A DNA stretch of 64,000 nucleotides, from assembly GCA_038025085.1 (NCBI GenBank), contig CM076146.1, forward strand, positions 22,143,001 to 22,207,000, in the 5' to 3' direction. The position numbers were made by a program, and so were the translations under genes. Source of the stretch: Tetragonia tetragonoides (lineage: Eukaryota; Streptophyta; Magnoliopsida; Caryophyllales; Aizoaceae). Below are positions 63,176 through 64,000 of the stretch, one piece after another (within the stretch, counting starts at the first letter, position 1; each line of letters begins with the position of its first letter). The notes under the pieces are model-generated. The model was not told where the DNA came from, made no database searches, and saw nothing but the letters and a program-made list of their open reading frames with translations.

Positions 63176-64000
63176 TTTGAATGAATTTACGCGTTTTAAC
63201 AGCTCATACGAGTAGGGTGAAGGAGATTTGAGTTCTTTTGTGTTGTATACTAAGAGAAAGCATCCAAATACTCTATTTGCATTCATTTGAGTGTGAAACT
63301 ACACCTAGGATGTTTACAAGTACAAACAAGCTTCAACTCAAGCTTTTGAATGAATTTACGCGTTTTAACAGCTCTTACGACTAGGGTGATAGAAATTGAG
63401 TTCTTTTGTGTTGTATATTAAGAAAAAGCATCCAAATACTTTGTGTACATTCATTTGAGTGTGAAACTACACCTAGGATGTTTACAGTTACAAACAAGCT
63501 TCAACTCAAGCTTTTGAATGCATTTACGCTTTTTAAAAGCTCACGAGGAGGGTGAAAGAGATTTGAGTTCTTTTGTGTTGTATGTTAAGAGAAAGCATCC
63601 AAATACTTTATTTGCATTCATTTGAGTGTGAAACTACACCTAGGATGTTTACAGTTACAAACAAGCTTGAACTCATGCTTTTGAATTCATTTACGCGTTT
63701 TAAAAGCTCATACGAGTAGGGTGAAAGAGATTTAATTTCTTTTCTGTTGTATATTAAGAGAAAGCACCCAAATGTTTTGTTTGCATTCTTTTGAGTATGA
63801 AACTACACCAAGAATGTGTTAAATTATAAACATGCTTCAAGTCAAGCTTTTGAATGCATTTACGCGTTTTAAAAGCTCATACGAGTAGGGTGAAAGAGAT
63901 TTGAGTTCTTTTGTGTTGTATATTAAGAGAAAGCATCCAAATACTTTGTTTGCATTCATTTGAGTGTGAAACTACACCTAGGATGTTTACAAGTACAAAC

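Larger units (their letters stand above)
58460..64000 (+). repeat. Centromere-type satellite array, right block
   Basis: 5.5 kb, about 33 monomers, same family and orientation. The first part (58465-59330) alternates class B monomers with ttcttgtgtgtt and class A monomers with ctcataagaggag, giving a 337-bp dimer (58846, 59183). Around 59340-59500 there is a divergent monomer pair (attcacgcatttta, gaattttaattc, aagaatgtttcaaagtac) whose intact form explains the chimeric monomer at 33555, 42370 and 47652. The array runs off the window end. No gene is present. Confidence 0.94.

Noticed and set aside
1..64000. CENP-B box in the monomer
   Set aside because: No match to the mammalian box core (TTCG...A..CGGG) was seen in consensus monomers. 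Plants are not known to need one.
1..64000. Telomeric or subtelomeric repeats, tRNA or rRNA genes
   Set aside because: No TTTAGGG runs, tRNA-like clover-leaf sequences or rRNA segments were seen. The only tRNA-related strings are the two primer sites.

Overview
The window is a stretch of plant centromere-type heterochromatin. About 55.1 kb of the 64 kb is one tandem satellite with a 168-169 bp monomer, roughly 327 copies, all head-to-tail in the same orientation. Two related LTR retrotransposons interrupt it. No ordinary host gene, RNA gene or CRISPR array is visible. The nucleosome-sized satellite, together with Ty3/gypsy elements carrying an initiator-Met tRNA primer site, LTRs starting TGATG, and a gag-pol frame running through the polypurine tract into the 3' LTR, matches the CRM (centromeric chromovirus) clade. 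That points to a flowering plant, probably a eudicot. I do not recognise the monomer well enough to name a species.

Layout. 1-22545: satellite, starting with a 13-monomer higher-order repeat (HOR, period 2193 bp), then a 12-13-monomer HOR (about 2.03-2.2 kb), a mixed zone of 337 and 507 bp repeats, and a 2590-bp duplicated block. 22546-27743: CRM element 1, with 784-bp LTRs that look identical and a 5-bp target duplication CAAGT. Its gag-pol frame is nearly whole, but the integrase catalytic core has been removed by an in-frame deletion. 27744-54750: satellite built as a mosaic of duplicated blocks at offsets 3526/3864, 5282, 5787, 7475 and 8815 bp. 54751-58459: element 2, with 872-bp LTRs about 1% apart and target duplication CAAAC. 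It is a non-autonomous relative with a gag-like frame, no protease, RT or integrase, and a remnant of the C-terminal CR motif. 58460-64000: satellite with 337-bp dimers and an 1842-bp duplicated block.

How the parts relate. The elements inserted only 6 bp apart in monomer coordinates and in the same orientation. Their LTRs share a 260-bp promoter core that is almost identical, while the flanking LTR sequence is much more divergent. Element 2 probably depends on proteins from intact relatives. Element 1 as it stands cannot supply an active integrase. The young element 1 sits inside one copy of the 2590-bp duplication, so that duplication came before the insertion.

Limits. Monomer boundaries, block edges and identity counts were read by eye from shared diagnostic variants. 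Block edges are good to about one monomer unless exact anchors are given. The many 60-93 codon open frames in the satellite are by-products of monomer periodicity and are not annotated as genes.
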